Below, piece by piece: positions 17,201 through 24,717 of a stretch of DNA of 64,000 nucleotides (its first letter is position 1; each line of letters begins with the position of its first letter). The notes under the pieces are model-generated. The model was given only the letters and a program-made list of their open reading frames with translations, had not been told where the DNA came from and did no database searches. The stretch is from Endozoicomonas sp. G2_2 (GTDB taxonomy: Bacteria; Pseudomonadota; Gammaproteobacteria; Nevskiales; Salinisphaeraceae). Where the stretch lies: positions 434,001-498,000 of the forward strand of contig NZ_JAGHQU010000001.1 of NCBI RefSeq assembly GCF_017744135.1. The letters are read 5' to 3'. Made by a program: the position numbers and the translations under genes.

Positions 17201-17536
17201 GCGTCGTATGTCCGCGGCCGCGTCTTCGAGCACCAGGCGCGAGACATGCAGGCGCTTGGACAGCAGCGGGGCGTAGTCGATGGATACGAGCAGTCGGCCG
17301 ACCGAAAAACCGTCGCCCGCTTCGCCCTGGCCTTCGGCATCCTCGAACACCACGGTGCCGCTGAATACGTCGACATCGACGTTGCCGAAAGAGGCCGTTA
17401 CACCGGCTTGGGCGAGGTAGCGGCGCGTCAGCTGTCGGGCCGCCACTTCAGGAAGCCACAGCAGCGCGAGACCGACGAGCGCGGCCAGCACGCCGAGCGC
17501 CACGATTGCGCGTTTCGCGCGGCGGGAAAGATTCAT
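14297..17536 (-). CDS. Large AsmA-like / DUF748 envelope protein
   Basis: A 1079-residue protein anchored by one N-terminal membrane helix (about residues 8-30, after MNLSRRAKRA) with the rest in the periplasm. The beginning ARQLTRRYLAQAGVTASFGNVDVDVFSGTVVFED (in part) and the central TPFGDTVSGHFEIE-type segments are those of DUF748/AsmA-like proteins, long beta-groove proteins thought to support lipid transport to the outer membrane. Residues about 290-595 form a tandem repeat with W-[QN]-G. The region near 850-950 resembles DUF748 (MDLDAWMRSLALAPMSGYLN), and the last 80 residues resemble an OmpA-like peptidoglycan-binding fold (ADSRASAVRDYLAARDVPPDRI). ATG 17536 begins the membrane anchor; the upstream frame is unlikely. 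Confidence 0.85.
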   Translation of the reverse strand: MNLSRRAKRAIVALGVLAALVGLALLWLPEVAARQLTRRYLAQAGVTASFGNVDVDVFSGTVVFEDAEGQGEAGDGFSVGRLLVSIDYAPLLSKRLHVSRLVLEDAAADIRRTADNTLRVAGVPVAPNDADDSQPLEWGLALQQLTLGKLRLHYRQPANGDQPAVDRELVLNESSARDVVTWQKDNDVPLDADMRVDDSHLRVQGRITPFGDTVSGHFEIETTNFELDLLSPITRAGGLQRLTGTVDSKQQIDLRYDPARDLTLAIDGKADWRQSALALANGLTLSGERFNWQGALQFALLRPDGQPGTLTSDGQLQATAMALKHGDAFSLTQASGDWQGRTALTLAADATRIDTDGTLIAKDLDLNSNASETRLQTPRLDWQGQTNVRVASRDTTITGDGALDADHLTMSLAGDTRIDGRDLHWQGVNETTLGNTVAVDNDGRLRAQTLDVALAGDSRFQARALDWQGTVTTTAADDLQIDSDGTLKADDADLRVPGSLGLNMAPLSWNGAIDVTANQRIRVRSDGGLDSGALTFAVPATATFEADAARYNGTMAFDIGARFARRMQGRLIANHARLALPGQPLALSSERIVFNGDYSEQPVDGTGLRLRVAGDIASQAFALTNTAIGAPWIALRDAELDNLAIDGLNAIAFDTLQATGVRFLGDNDTSAAVLDATNATARGFALDDLRAYRLSNLDIDGADIHVRRDASGMGVMALYFGGENASGADAAGASDTAGAPSTYAIDHLTLTGPSIGFTDVAVRPPVQLSGSALELTIDGLDTASPEQDANYRLALDVGEYGHLDSRGTIAPLASGGMNMDLDAWMRSLALAPMSGYLNAAMGRRIARGVADGTLNLEATDGQLDGNLDTTLSNFRLVDTPGEETEIVFGISMDTALSLVRGQDDTIQFETAILGDVTNPYFSIRNLVREAVLAGLRTTIMSDYSPLGLLNKAKNALLNLGRSLVSKPVVFVAGKHYIQPDDRGYLGNIAQSMREKPGLRLTVQANATPQDADAMSLFGGDTIDNGNIPALRQLADSRASAVRDYLAARDVPPDRITLADSVIDRAADAQPRATFSLTGK
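15749..16663 (-). repeat. In-gene tandem repeat, 42-46 residues per unit, marked W-[QN]-G
   Basis: Within the DUF748-like protein eight successive units carry an aromatic-[QN]-G mark: FNWQGAL, GDWQGRT, LDWQGQT, LHWQGVN, LDWQGTV, LSWNGAI, ARYNGTM and IVFNGDY. From the first W, spacings are 46, 44, 43, 42, 42 and 42 residues; the last interval was not counted exactly. A second mark, D-x-DG-x-L, falls 15-20 residues after most W-Q-G. The units diverge at DNA level, so this is an old repeat. Confidence 0.8.
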
Positions 17537-17732
17537 AGCGACATACGACCGGCCACCCCAATAGGCCCGTTTTCCGCAACAGGCGTGCCCCGGCACCGTG
17601 CGGGCGCCATCGTGGCGTGCGCCGCCGCGGTGTGCGCCCATACGGCCGCGCCGTTCGGCGCTTCGCACGCGTATTTGGAAAACAGGCTCCAGACTTTATC
17701 ATCGGGTCTTCGTTTCCCGACAAACGCACGAC

Positions 17733-18599
17733 ATGAAAACAGCATTCATCGGCCTCGGCGGCATGGGCCACGGCATGGCCGCCAACCTGCAGGCCGCCGG
17801 GCTGCTCACCGCGGTCTACAACCGCACGGCGGCAAAGGCCGAGGCCTTCGCCAGCGAGTACGGGGTCAAGGCCGTCGACTCGCCGGCGGCCACTGTTGCC
17901 GAAGCCGAGGCGATCGTGATTTGCGTGAGCGCCGACGAAGACGTGCTCGCGATGATCGACGCGATCACGCCGGAACTGACCGATCGTCATGTCGTGATCG
18001 ATTGCTCCACCGTCGCCAGCGATACCGCACGCGAAGCGGCCAAGCGCGTTGGTGTAAAGGGTGCGGGCTTCGTGGATGCGCCGGTGTCCGGCGGCACGGA
18101 AGGCGCCAAGAACGGCACGCTCTCGATCATGGCCGGCGGTAGCGAGTCGGATTTCGAGCGGGCCGGGCCGGTACTCGATGCGATGGGCAAGAGCATCACC
18201 CATATGGGCGAGGTCGGCACCGGCCAGGCCACCAAGGCGGTCAACCAGATCCTGTGCGCCGGTATCAACCAGGCGGTTTGTGAGGGCATGCGCTTCGCGG
18301 CCGCGCTGGATCTGCCGCTGGACAAGGTGGTCGACGTGGTCGGTTCCGGTGCGGCCGGCAACTGGTTCGTCAATCACCGCGGCAAGACCATGGTGAAGGA
18401 CATCTTCGATCCCGGCTTCAAGATGAAGCATCACCACAAGGATCTCGGCATCTGCCTGCATATGGCCGAGCTCAACGGCGGTAAGCTGCCGTTGTCGGCG
18501 CAGACGCGCGAGGAATACGAAACGCTCATGGCCGAAGGCCACGGCGAGGAGGATATTTCGGCGCTGTATCGCGCCCGGCGTGATCTGTTCGACCGCTGA
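17733..18599 (+). CDS. NAD(P)-dependent beta-hydroxyacid dehydrogenase (3-hydroxyisobutyrate dehydrogenase / tartronate semialdehyde reductase type)
   Basis: A 288-residue member of the 6-phosphogluconate-dehydrogenase-like family. Seen: the Rossmann motif FIGLGGMGHGMAANL at residues 5-19, the substrate loop DAPVSGGTEGAKNGTLSIMAGG near 115-136 (in part), the catalytic Lys in GQATKAVNQIL near 166-176, and KDLGICL near the C-terminus. Family reactions include oxidation of 3-hydroxyisobutyrate and reduction of tartronate semialdehyde; sequence alone does not choose. ATG 17733 is chosen because it starts the Rossmann fold; upstream frame overlaps the divergent gene. Followed by a bidirectional terminator. 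Confidence 0.9.
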   Translation: MKTAFIGLGGMGHGMAANLQAAGLLTAVYNRTAAKAEAFASEYGVKAVDSPAATVAEAEAIVICVSADEDVLAMIDAITPELTDRHVVIDCSTVASDTAREAAKRVGVKGAGFVDAPVSGGTEGAKNGTLSIMAGGSESDFERAGPVLDAMGKSITHMGEVGTGQATKAVNQILCAGINQAVCEGMRFAAALDLPLDKVVDVVGSGAAGNWFVNHRGKTMVKDIFDPGFKMKHHHKDLGICLHMAELNGGKLPLSAQTREEYETLMAEGHGEEDISALYRARRDLFDR

Positions 18600-18618
18600 C
18601 ACGCCCCGCGGCGTCCAC

Positions 18619-18650
18619 AAAAAAGGCCGGCATCGATGCCGGCCTTTTTT
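18619..18650. terminator. Bidirectional Rho-independent terminator
   Basis: A perfect palindrome: six A, GGCCGGCATC, GATGCCGGCC and six T. It lies 20 bases after the dehydrogenase stop and 42 bases after the stop of the minus-strand glycine-zipper gene, and can serve both. Confidence 0.9.
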
Positions 18651-18692
18651 ATGCGCGATTCGGCGTGCGAAAGCGGCGCTGTCTGCAGGCCG

Positions 18693-19193
18693 CTACTTCT
18701 GCGCCTCGGTGCCCTCGATTTGCGTGTCGGGTGCCGCTTCGCGGATTACGCGCTCCATCTCGGCCACGCGTTCCGCCTCGGCATCGACCATCATGAGCAC
18801 CTGACCCTGCTCGATCGCGTTTTCGTAGGCCTCGATCTGCGAGTTGTCGTGGCGGATACCGATCATGCTCGATGCCCAGGCACCAAAGCCGGCGCCGGCC
18901 ACGCCGGTGGCCGCGACCAGCCCGCCGCCGATCGCGAGTCCCGCCGGCGGAAAAGCCATCGCCGCGAGGCCGGCCACCACGCCGGTCACGCCGCCCGCAG
19001 CCGCGCCGCGCTCCGCCGAACCGACCAGATCGGAGGTTTCGGTCACGCTCGGCTCCGGCAGATCGCGGGTCTGGGTTTCGTCGCGGGCGACGACAGACAT
19101 GTCGTCTTCCGAGACCTTGTTTCGTTTAAGCGTGTCCACGACCTGATGGGCCGTATCGATATCCGGAAGCAGAAAGTAAAGACGACGTTGCAT
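18693..19193 (-). CDS. Glycine-zipper protein of unknown function, DUF1269-like
   Basis: A 166-residue protein starting MQRRLYFLLPDIDTAHQVV, a beta-alpha ferredoxin-like start seen in DUF1269-type proteins, then a Gly/Ala-rich hydrophobic hairpin (residues about 62-110, GSAERGAAAGGVTGVVAGLA, then further Gly/Ala to GAWASSMIG) that could insert in a membrane, and a second charged alpha-beta segment including VLMMVDAEAERVAEME. Function unknown; related proteins appear near general-stress genes. It is an independent unit with the shared terminator downstream. Confidence 0.72.
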   Translation of the reverse strand: MQRRLYFLLPDIDTAHQVVDTLKRNKVSEDDMSVVARDETQTRDLPEPSVTETSDLVGSAERGAAAGGVTGVVAGLAAMAFPPAGLAIGGGLVAATGVAGAGFGAWASSMIGIRHDNSQIEAYENAIEQGQVLMMVDAEAERVAEMERVIREAAPDTQIEGTEAQK

Positions 19194-19288
19194 GATGACC
19201 TTTATTGTCAGTTACACGTTGTTGACTGTGACCGTCACGCGATGCCGATGTTCCGATACACGCCGGTGCCGCCGGGTTCGCGCGGCGC

Positions 19289-20689
19289 CTAGCCGAGCGC
19301 AGATCTAGCGCGGGCGGCCGCGGCGCGTACCTGGTTAGGCGCGGTGCCGCCGATGTGGTCACGCGCGGCGACAGAGCCTTCCAGCGTGAGCACCTCGTAG
19401 ACATCCTCGCCGATCGCATCCGAAAACCCGCGCAGGGTGTCCAGATCGAGCTCGGCCAGATCACAGCCGGCGCCGATCGCGTGCTGCACGCTCTTGCCGA
19501 CGATTTCATGGGCATCGCGAAACGCCACGTCATGACGTACGAGATAATCGGCGAGATCGGTTGCAGTGGAGAAGCCCTTGCGCGCCGCCTCGCGGCAGGT
19601 TTCGGCATGCACGGTCACGTGCGGCATCATGTCGGCATAGAGGGCGACGCTGTTCATAACCGTGTCGACCACGTCGAAGATCGGTTCCTTGTCTTCCTGA
19701 TTGTCGCGGTTGTAGGCCAGCGGCTGGCCTTTCATGAGCGTGAGCAGCGATACCAGATGCCCGTTCACGCGCGCGGTCTTGCCGCGCACCAGTTCGGCCA
19801 CGTCGGGGTTCTTCTTCTGCGGCATGATCGAGCTGCCGGTGCAGTAGCGATCGGGCAGGTCGACAAAGCCGAAGGCCGGGCTCATCCACAGCACCAGTTC
19901 CTCGGAATGGCGCGACAGATGCGTCATCACCAGTGCGGCCGCGGAGACGAACTCAATGGCGAAGTCGCGATCCGATACCGCATCGAGCGAGTTGTCGATC
20001 ACGCTGTCGAAACCCAGTTCGGCGGCGACCATTTCGCGGTCGATGGGAAAGGTTGTGCCGGCAAGTGCGGCCGAGCCCAGCGGCAGGCGGTTCACGCGCC
20101 GGCGGATATCGCGCAGGCGCTCGGTATCGCGGGCGAGCATCGCCTCCCAAGCCAGCATGTGATGGCCGAAGGTCACCGGCTGGGCCACCTGCATGTGGGT
20201 GAAGCCGGGCATGATCGTGTCGGCCTCGCGCTCGGCGAGCCCGATCAGCGCGCCGCGCAGGCGTTCCAGCTCGCCGATCAGCGCGTCGATGGCATCCCGC
20301 AGCCACAGGCGGATATCGGTGGCGATCTGGTCGTTGCGGCTACGGCCCGTATGCAGCTTTTTGCCAAGCGCGCCGATGTCGTCGGTCAGGCGCGCCTCGA
20401 TGTTCATGTGCACGTCTTCGAGCGCTTCGTCCCAGGCGAAATCACCCGCGGCGATACGCTCGCCGATGGCGGTCAGCCCGGCCTCGATCCGGGCGAACTC
20501 GTCGTTGCTGAGCACGCCGACCTTCGCCAGCATCCGGGCATGGGCGATCGAACCGCGGATGTCGTGGGCGTACAGACGCGCGTCGAAGGAAACGGATTCC
20601 GTAAAGGCGGCCACGCGTGCGTCCGGACCTTCGGAGAATCGGCCGCCCCAGGTCTGGTGGCCGGATGCGTTGCTGGCGTCGCTGCTCAT
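19289..20689 (-). CDS. argH: Argininosuccinate lyase
   Basis: A 466-residue ArgH, the last enzyme of arginine synthesis, splitting argininosuccinate into arginine and fumarate. Seen: [10 protein letters not shown] at the start, [13 protein letters not shown] near residue 116, [16 protein letters not shown] near 160, and the superfamily signature [12 protein letters not shown] near 286 with the catalytic Ser. The ATG at 20689 is chosen because the normal ArgH N-terminus begins there. It is divergent from algZ, the same arrangement as in Pseudomonas. An extended -10 box lies about 57 bases before the start codon. Confidence 0.96.
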   Translation of the reverse strand: MSSDASNASGHQTWGGRFSEGPDARVAAFTESVSFDARLYAHDIRGSIAHARMLAKVGVLSNDEFARIEAGLTAIGERIAAGDFAWDEALEDVHMNIEARLTDDIGALGKKLHTGRSRNDQIATDIRLWLRDAIDALIGELERLRGALIGLAEREADTIMPGFTHMQVAQPVTFGHHMLAWEAMLARDTERLRDIRRRVNRLPLGSAALAGTTFPIDREMVAAELGFDSVIDNSLDAVSDRDFAIEFVSAAALVMTHLSRHSEELVLWMSPAFGFVDLPDRYCTGSSIMPQKKNPDVAELVRGKTARVNGHLVSLLTLMKGQPLAYNRDNQEDKEPIFDVVDTVMNSVALYADMMPHVTVHAETCREAARKGFSTATDLADYLVRHDVAFRDAHEIVGKSVQHAIGAGCDLAELDLDTLRGFSDAIGEDVYEVLTLEGSVAARDHIGGTAPNQVRAAAARARSALG

Positions 20690-21088
20690 GATGATCGCTC
20701 GTTGTTGCCTCGAAACCTGTGCGGTGGATGCCGCCCGGGCGCGCGAGTATAGCAACGCCCCGGCTCGTGCTTGCCGCGGGGCAGCTGGCCTCGAACACGA
20801 AGACCTCGTCGTTCATGAATCGTCGCTATTGTGTCGGCATGCGATCGGGGCGGCCGGCAACGAAGGGCGGGCGCGGCGTGCTTGTTGTACGGTAGCGAGG
20901 GCTGAGGCTGTCTTGGCCGGCGCCAGGCGTTGCTCCTTGTCGCTTTGCCGGAAGCGTTCGGCCGAACATGAGCGACGGTGATACCGGCTTCGAATCGGCG
21001 ATGCGCCGGGCGCTTCACGCGGCGCCCGGTATCAACATCTTTGGGACAGGAACGCGATCCGCGAGGATTCACCATCAGAGATTCCCCG
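20690..21088. other. 399-base divergent gap between argH and algZ
   Basis: No convincing gene. The open frames here are short, lack ribosome-binding sites and show no family features. The argH-proximal part contains the candidate promoter at 20746-20754. The algZ-proximal part has no recognisable box. A GGGCGC..GCGCCC imperfect inverted repeat (near 21008-21027) is the only other structure noted. Confidence 0.5.
20746..20754 (-). promoter_or_regulatory. Candidate extended -10 promoter for argH
   Basis: On the minus strand TGCTATACT gives an extended -10 (TGnTATACT), about 57 bases before the argH ATG. No good -35 is seen at normal spacing, which is acceptable for extended -10 promoters. Consensus match only. 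Confidence 0.35.
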
Positions 21089-22138
21089 ATGCAGCCCGAG
21101 CGCGAACCCGTCGAATTCCTGCCGGATTTCTGTACCGGCGCGCGGGTCTTGCGCGTGCTCGTGGTCTGCGAGGCGGTGGCCGTGGTGTTGGCCCTGGGCG
21201 GCTCGCTTACGACGGCACTGGGCGAGCGTTTCCTGTTGCTGTCGATCTATCTGCAGTGGATCGGCATCTGCAGCGCTGCGGCACTGTGCCTGATCAAGCG
21301 CTATGCCAGCCGGCTTTCGGCGCGCGGCGTGGCATTGCTGGCTTACCTGACGCTGCTGGCGGTCACCTTCGCCATTACCGAAATCACCTATGTGGCGGGC
21401 CGTTATTCCGGTTTCGCGCTGCTGCTCGAGGACGCGTCGCACGACGGCTTCGTGGCGCGCAGCCTGGGGATCTGTGCGGTGGTGTCCGCACTGGCCCTGC
21501 GCTATTTCTGGCTGCGCTCGGCCTGGCAGAACCAGGCGCAGGCCGAGATGCGCGCGCGTCTGGAAGCGCTCCAGGCGCGTATCGAACCGCACTTTTTATT
21601 CAATAGCCTCAACAGCATCGCTGCGCTGATCGCCGTTCGCCCCGACGATGCCGAAAACGCGCTCGAGGACCTGGCCGTGTTGCTGCGCGCGCGCCTGGCC
21701 ACGAGCACGCCGGAAAGCGTGACGCTCGACGAGGAAATGACGATGGTCGACGCCTATGTGCGTATCGAATCGCTGCGCCTGGGCGAGCGTTTGCACGTGG
21801 ACGTGCAGATCGAGGACGGCGCGCGTTCGTGTCGGCTGCCGGCGCTGTCGCTGCAGCCCTTGGTGGAGAACGCGATCGGTCATGGCGTTGCCCGCCTGCC
21901 GGAGGGGGGCACGGTAACGCTGCAGGCGCGCCGCGAGCGCGATGCGCTGGTGCTGCAGGTAGCCAATCCGCTGGCGGGAGACGCGCCGCCCGTTCCGGGC
22001 AATCGCCAGGCGTTGGCCAACATCCGCCATCGCCTGGCGCTGCGGTACGAGGGCGCGGCCGAGCTGCGGGTGCACGCGCAGACCGCGCGGTTCACGGTCG
22101 ACATGGTCGTGCCGCAGCGGGCAGAGTCCGTTTCGTGA
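21089..22138 (+). CDS. algZ: AlgZ/FimS-type sensor kinase (LytS family)
   Basis: A 349-residue membrane kinase. It starts with the FLPDFC motif typical of AlgZ, then four membrane helices (about residues 22-135), then the histidine-kinase segment ARIEPHFLFNSLNSI with His168 and PLVENAIGHGV as the ATP-lid N box. The later glycine boxes are weak: where typical kinases have DxGxG this one has VANPLAG, as AlgZ/FimS relatives often do. AlgZ pairs with AlgR and in Pseudomonas controls alginate and twitching; targets here are unknown. The gene lies directly before algR and the heme genes, matching Pseudomonas gene order. ATG 21089 begins the conserved N-terminus. Confidence 0.88.
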   Translation: MQPEREPVEFLPDFCTGARVLRVLVVCEAVAVVLALGGSLTTALGERFLLLSIYLQWIGICSAAALCLIKRYASRLSARGVALLAYLTLLAVTFAITEITYVAGRYSGFALLLEDASHDGFVARSLGICAVVSALALRYFWLRSAWQNQAQAEMRARLEALQARIEPHFLFNSLNSIAALIAVRPDDAENALEDLAVLLRARLATSTPESVTLDEEMTMVDAYVRIESLRLGERLHVDVQIEDGARSCRLPALSLQPLVENAIGHGVARLPEGGTVTLQARRERDALVLQVANPLAGDAPPVPGNRQALANIRHRLALRYEGAAELRVHAQTARFTVDMVVPQRAESVS

Positions 22139-22181
22139 ACGACCTGAACGTGAACGGTTTCAAGACGATGGCAGCACCGGC

Positions 22182-22910
22182 ATGAAAATCGTGATCGTCG
22201 ACGACGAGCCGCTGGCGCGCGAACGCCTGCGCCGCATGATCGAACCGTTTCCCGGCTACGAGGTGGTCGGCGAGGCGGGCGACGGCGAAAGCGCGTTGCG
22301 CTGCTTGCACAATACCGCCGCCGATACGGTGCTGCTCGACGTGCACATGCCCGGCATGGACGGGCTTCAGGTGGCGCGCGCTCTGGCCGAATCCGACGTG
22401 CCGCCGGCCGTGATCTTCATCACCGCACACAGCGAGCATGCGCTGTCGGCGCACAACAGCCACGCCGCGGGTTATCTGCTCAAGCCCGTGCGCCGCGACG
22501 ATCTGGCGGCGGCGCTGTCGCGCGCGCGCCGACCGAGCCGCGCCCAGCTGGCCGCGCTCGAAGACAATGCCTCAACCGATCGCCCGGCGTTCGTCAGCGC
22601 GCGGACCCGCGACGGCATCGAGCGCGTCGCGGTCGCCGACATTCTCTACTTCTGGGCCGACCAGAAATACACCACGGTCTATCATATGCAGGGCGAACTG
22701 CTGATCGAGCAGTCGTTGCTCACGCTGGAGCAATCGCTGGGCGGGGCGTTCATGCGCGTGCACCGCAAGGCGCTGGTTGCGTGCCGCCATATCACCGGCC
22801 TGCGCCTGGATGGCCCGGACGGCGCGAGCCTCACGCTGCGCCACGTGCGCGATGGTGTGCCGGTCAGCCGGCGACGGCTGGCCGACGTGCGCGCGCTGCT
22901 CGAAAAGTAG
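22182..22910 (+). CDS. algR: AlgR-type LytTR response regulator
   Basis: A 242-residue regulator with a receiver domain (about residues 1-115: VDDEPLARERLR, phospho-Asp53 in LLDVHMPGMDG, TAHSEHAL, Lys in LLKPVRRDD) and a LytTR DNA-binding domain (about 135-240: YFWADQKYTTVYH, FMRVHRKALV). It follows algZ by 43 bases and precedes hemC by 65 bases on the same strand, so read-through into the heme genes is plausible. The LytTR domain binds direct repeats in DNA; targets are not identified here. Confidence 0.93.
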   Translation: MKIVIVDDEPLARERLRRMIEPFPGYEVVGEAGDGESALRCLHNTAADTVLLDVHMPGMDGLQVARALAESDVPPAVIFITAHSEHALSAHNSHAAGYLLKPVRRDDLAAALSRARRPSRAQLAALEDNASTDRPAFVSARTRDGIERVAVADILYFWADQKYTTVYHMQGELLIEQSLLTLEQSLGGAFMRVHRKALVACRHITGLRLDGPDGASLTLRHVRDGVPVSRRRLADVRALLEK

Positions 22911-22975
22911 AATCGCGCCCGGCGCGACCGCACGCATCGACACCGCATCCGAATTACCGACACAAGGCTTCGTAC

Positions 22976-23896
22976 ATGTCCAAAACGCTTCGTATCGCCA
23001 CCCGCCAGTCGCAGCTTGCGATGTGGCAGGCCGAGCATGTCCAGGTTCGCCTGCAGACGGCACTGCCGGAAGTCGAGGTGGTGTTGTTGCCGATCCGAAC
23101 CCTGGGCGATCGCGTGCTCGACCGACCGCTCGCGGAGATCGGCGGCAAGGGCTTGTTTCTCAAGGAGTTGGAAGCGGCGATCGAAGCCGGCGAAGCCGAT
23201 CTGGCCGTGCATTCGATGAAGGACGTGCCCGCCGAGCTGCCGCCGGGCTTTGCGCTGCCGACCGTGCTCGCCCCCGGCAGTCCGCTGGATGCCTTTGTAT
23301 CCAACGATTACGACACCCTCGAATCCCTGCCCGATGGGGCGCGGGTCGGCACCTCCAGCCTGCGTCGGGCGGCAATGATCAAGCACCTGCGTCCGGACCT
23401 GGAAATCCTGAGTCTGCGCGGCAATGTGCAGACCCGGCTCGCCAAGCTCGATCGCGGCGATTTCGACGCCATCGTGCTCGCCTGTGCGGGCCTGGAACGG
23501 CTGGAACTGGCCTCGCGTATCGCCAGCGAGCTCACGGTAGAGCAGAGTCTGCCCGCGATCGGCCAGGGGGTGCTGGGCATCGAGATCCGTGCCGACGACG
23601 ACGAGACCGCAGCACACATCGCCGCACTCGATGACGAGTACACGCATATTCGTATCGATGCGGAACGCGCCGTCAACGCTCGGCTGGAAGGCAGCTGCCA
23701 CCTGCCGATCGCGGCCCATGCGACCCACGACGGCCAGACGCTGCGCCTGCGCGCCTGTGTCGGCAAGCCGGATGGCAGCGTCATGGTGCGCGACGAGATC
23801 TCGGGCCCGACCGGCGAGGCCGCCGAACTGGGTCATCGTCTGGCCGATCGGTTGCTGGCCGCCGGTGCCGACAAGATCCTCGCGGATCTGAGCTAG
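22976..23896 (+). CDS. hemC: Hydroxymethylbilane synthase (porphobilinogen deaminase)
   Basis: A 306-residue HemC, joining four porphobilinogen units into hydroxymethylbilane in heme synthesis. Seen: LRIATRQSQLAMWQA at the start, GGKGLFLKELE near residue 57, HSMKDVP near 80, GTSSLRR near 125 and LEGSCHLPIAAHA with Cys241, the residue carrying the dipyrromethane cofactor (Cys242 in E. coli). ATG 22976 gives the family start; the open frame from 22781 overlaps algR in another frame. First gene of hemCDXY. Confidence 0.97.
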   Translation: MSKTLRIATRQSQLAMWQAEHVQVRLQTALPEVEVVLLPIRTLGDRVLDRPLAEIGGKGLFLKELEAAIEAGEADLAVHSMKDVPAELPPGFALPTVLAPGSPLDAFVSNDYDTLESLPDGARVGTSSLRRAAMIKHLRPDLEILSLRGNVQTRLAKLDRGDFDAIVLACAGLERLELASRIASELTVEQSLPAIGQGVLGIEIRADDDETAAHIAALDDEYTHIRIDAERAVNARLEGSCHLPIAAHATHDGQTLRLRACVGKPDGSVMVRDEISGPTGEAAELGHRLADRLLAAGADKILADLS

Positions 23897-23902
23897 AGCC
23901 GG

Positions 23903-24685
23903 ATGAGCGCGCCGCTGTCCGGCCGCTGCATCTGGCTCACGCGGGCGGCACACCAGGCCGAACCCTGGGCGCGTGCGCTGGAGAACGCGGGCGCGAAAGT
24001 CCTGCGTGAACCGCTCATGGCGATCGAGCCGCCTGCGGATCGCGATGCGGCCCGGCGTGGCCTGGCGGTGGCGGCCGATGCAGACATCGTTTTTGCAACC
24101 AGCAGCAACGCGGTGCAGGCCGCGTGGCGGCTCGACCCCGGCTTTGCGCCGACGGGGCATCTTTACGCGGTCGGCGCGGCCACGGGCGCGGCATTCGAGA
24201 CCGCGAGCGGGCGGCCGGTCGCGCGTCCCCACGGTGGTTTTTCCACCGAAGGTCTGCTGGCAATGCCGTCGCTTTCGGACATCGCCGGTCGGCGGGTCGT
24301 GATTCTCGCAGGCGAGGGCGGGCGCACGACGCTTGCGGCCGCGTTGGCCGAGCGGGGCGCAGAAGTACACAAGGTCGCGCTTTATCGCCGCAAATGGTTG
24401 CAGATCGACCCTGAACGGCTGGCCGCGTCGATCGACGCCGTCGATGCAGTGATCGTGACCAGCGGCGAGGCGCTCACGCATCTGCTCGACCAGGTGTTTG
24501 CCACGAATGCAGACGCGCTCGCGGCGCGATTGGCCGAATGTCGGTTGGTGGCGCCGAGCGCCCGTGTGGTAAAACAGGCCAATCAGCGCCTGAGCTGGAC
24601 CCACACGCCAGTAATCGTCGAGAGAATCGGTGGCGACGCCATCGTCGCCTCGCTTGCGCGGGTCTGGAAGGGCGACCGACAATAG
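23903..24685 (+). CDS. hemD: Uroporphyrinogen-III synthase
   Basis: A 260-residue HemD that inverts ring D and cyclises hydroxymethylbilane. The family is very divergent; recognition rests on position six bases after hemC and on the two-domain pattern: IWLTRAAHQAEPWARAL at the start, FATSSNAVQAAW near 65, the hinge, ILAGEGGRTTLAAALAERGAEVHKVALYRR (in part) near 133-162, and TSGEALTHLL near 188. It is followed by hemX. Confidence comes mainly from synteny plus these motifs. Confidence 0.9.
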   Translation: MSAPLSGRCIWLTRAAHQAEPWARALENAGAKVLREPLMAIEPPADRDAARRGLAVAADADIVFATSSNAVQAAWRLDPGFAPTGHLYAVGAATGAAFETASGRPVARPHGGFSTEGLLAMPSLSDIAGRRVVILAGEGGRTTLAAALAERGAEVHKVALYRRKWLQIDPERLAASIDAVDAVIVTSGEALTHLLDQVFATNADALAARLAECRLVAPSARVVKQANQRLSWTHTPVIVERIGGDAIVASLARVWKGDRQ

Positions 24686-24717
24686 CGGCTATCGGTACCG
24701 GGGGAATCCGCCATCAC

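Noticed and set aside
22682-24682. 666-residue minus-strand open frame opposite algR-hemC-hemD
   Set aside because: Shadow of three real genes; no start signal and no domain.
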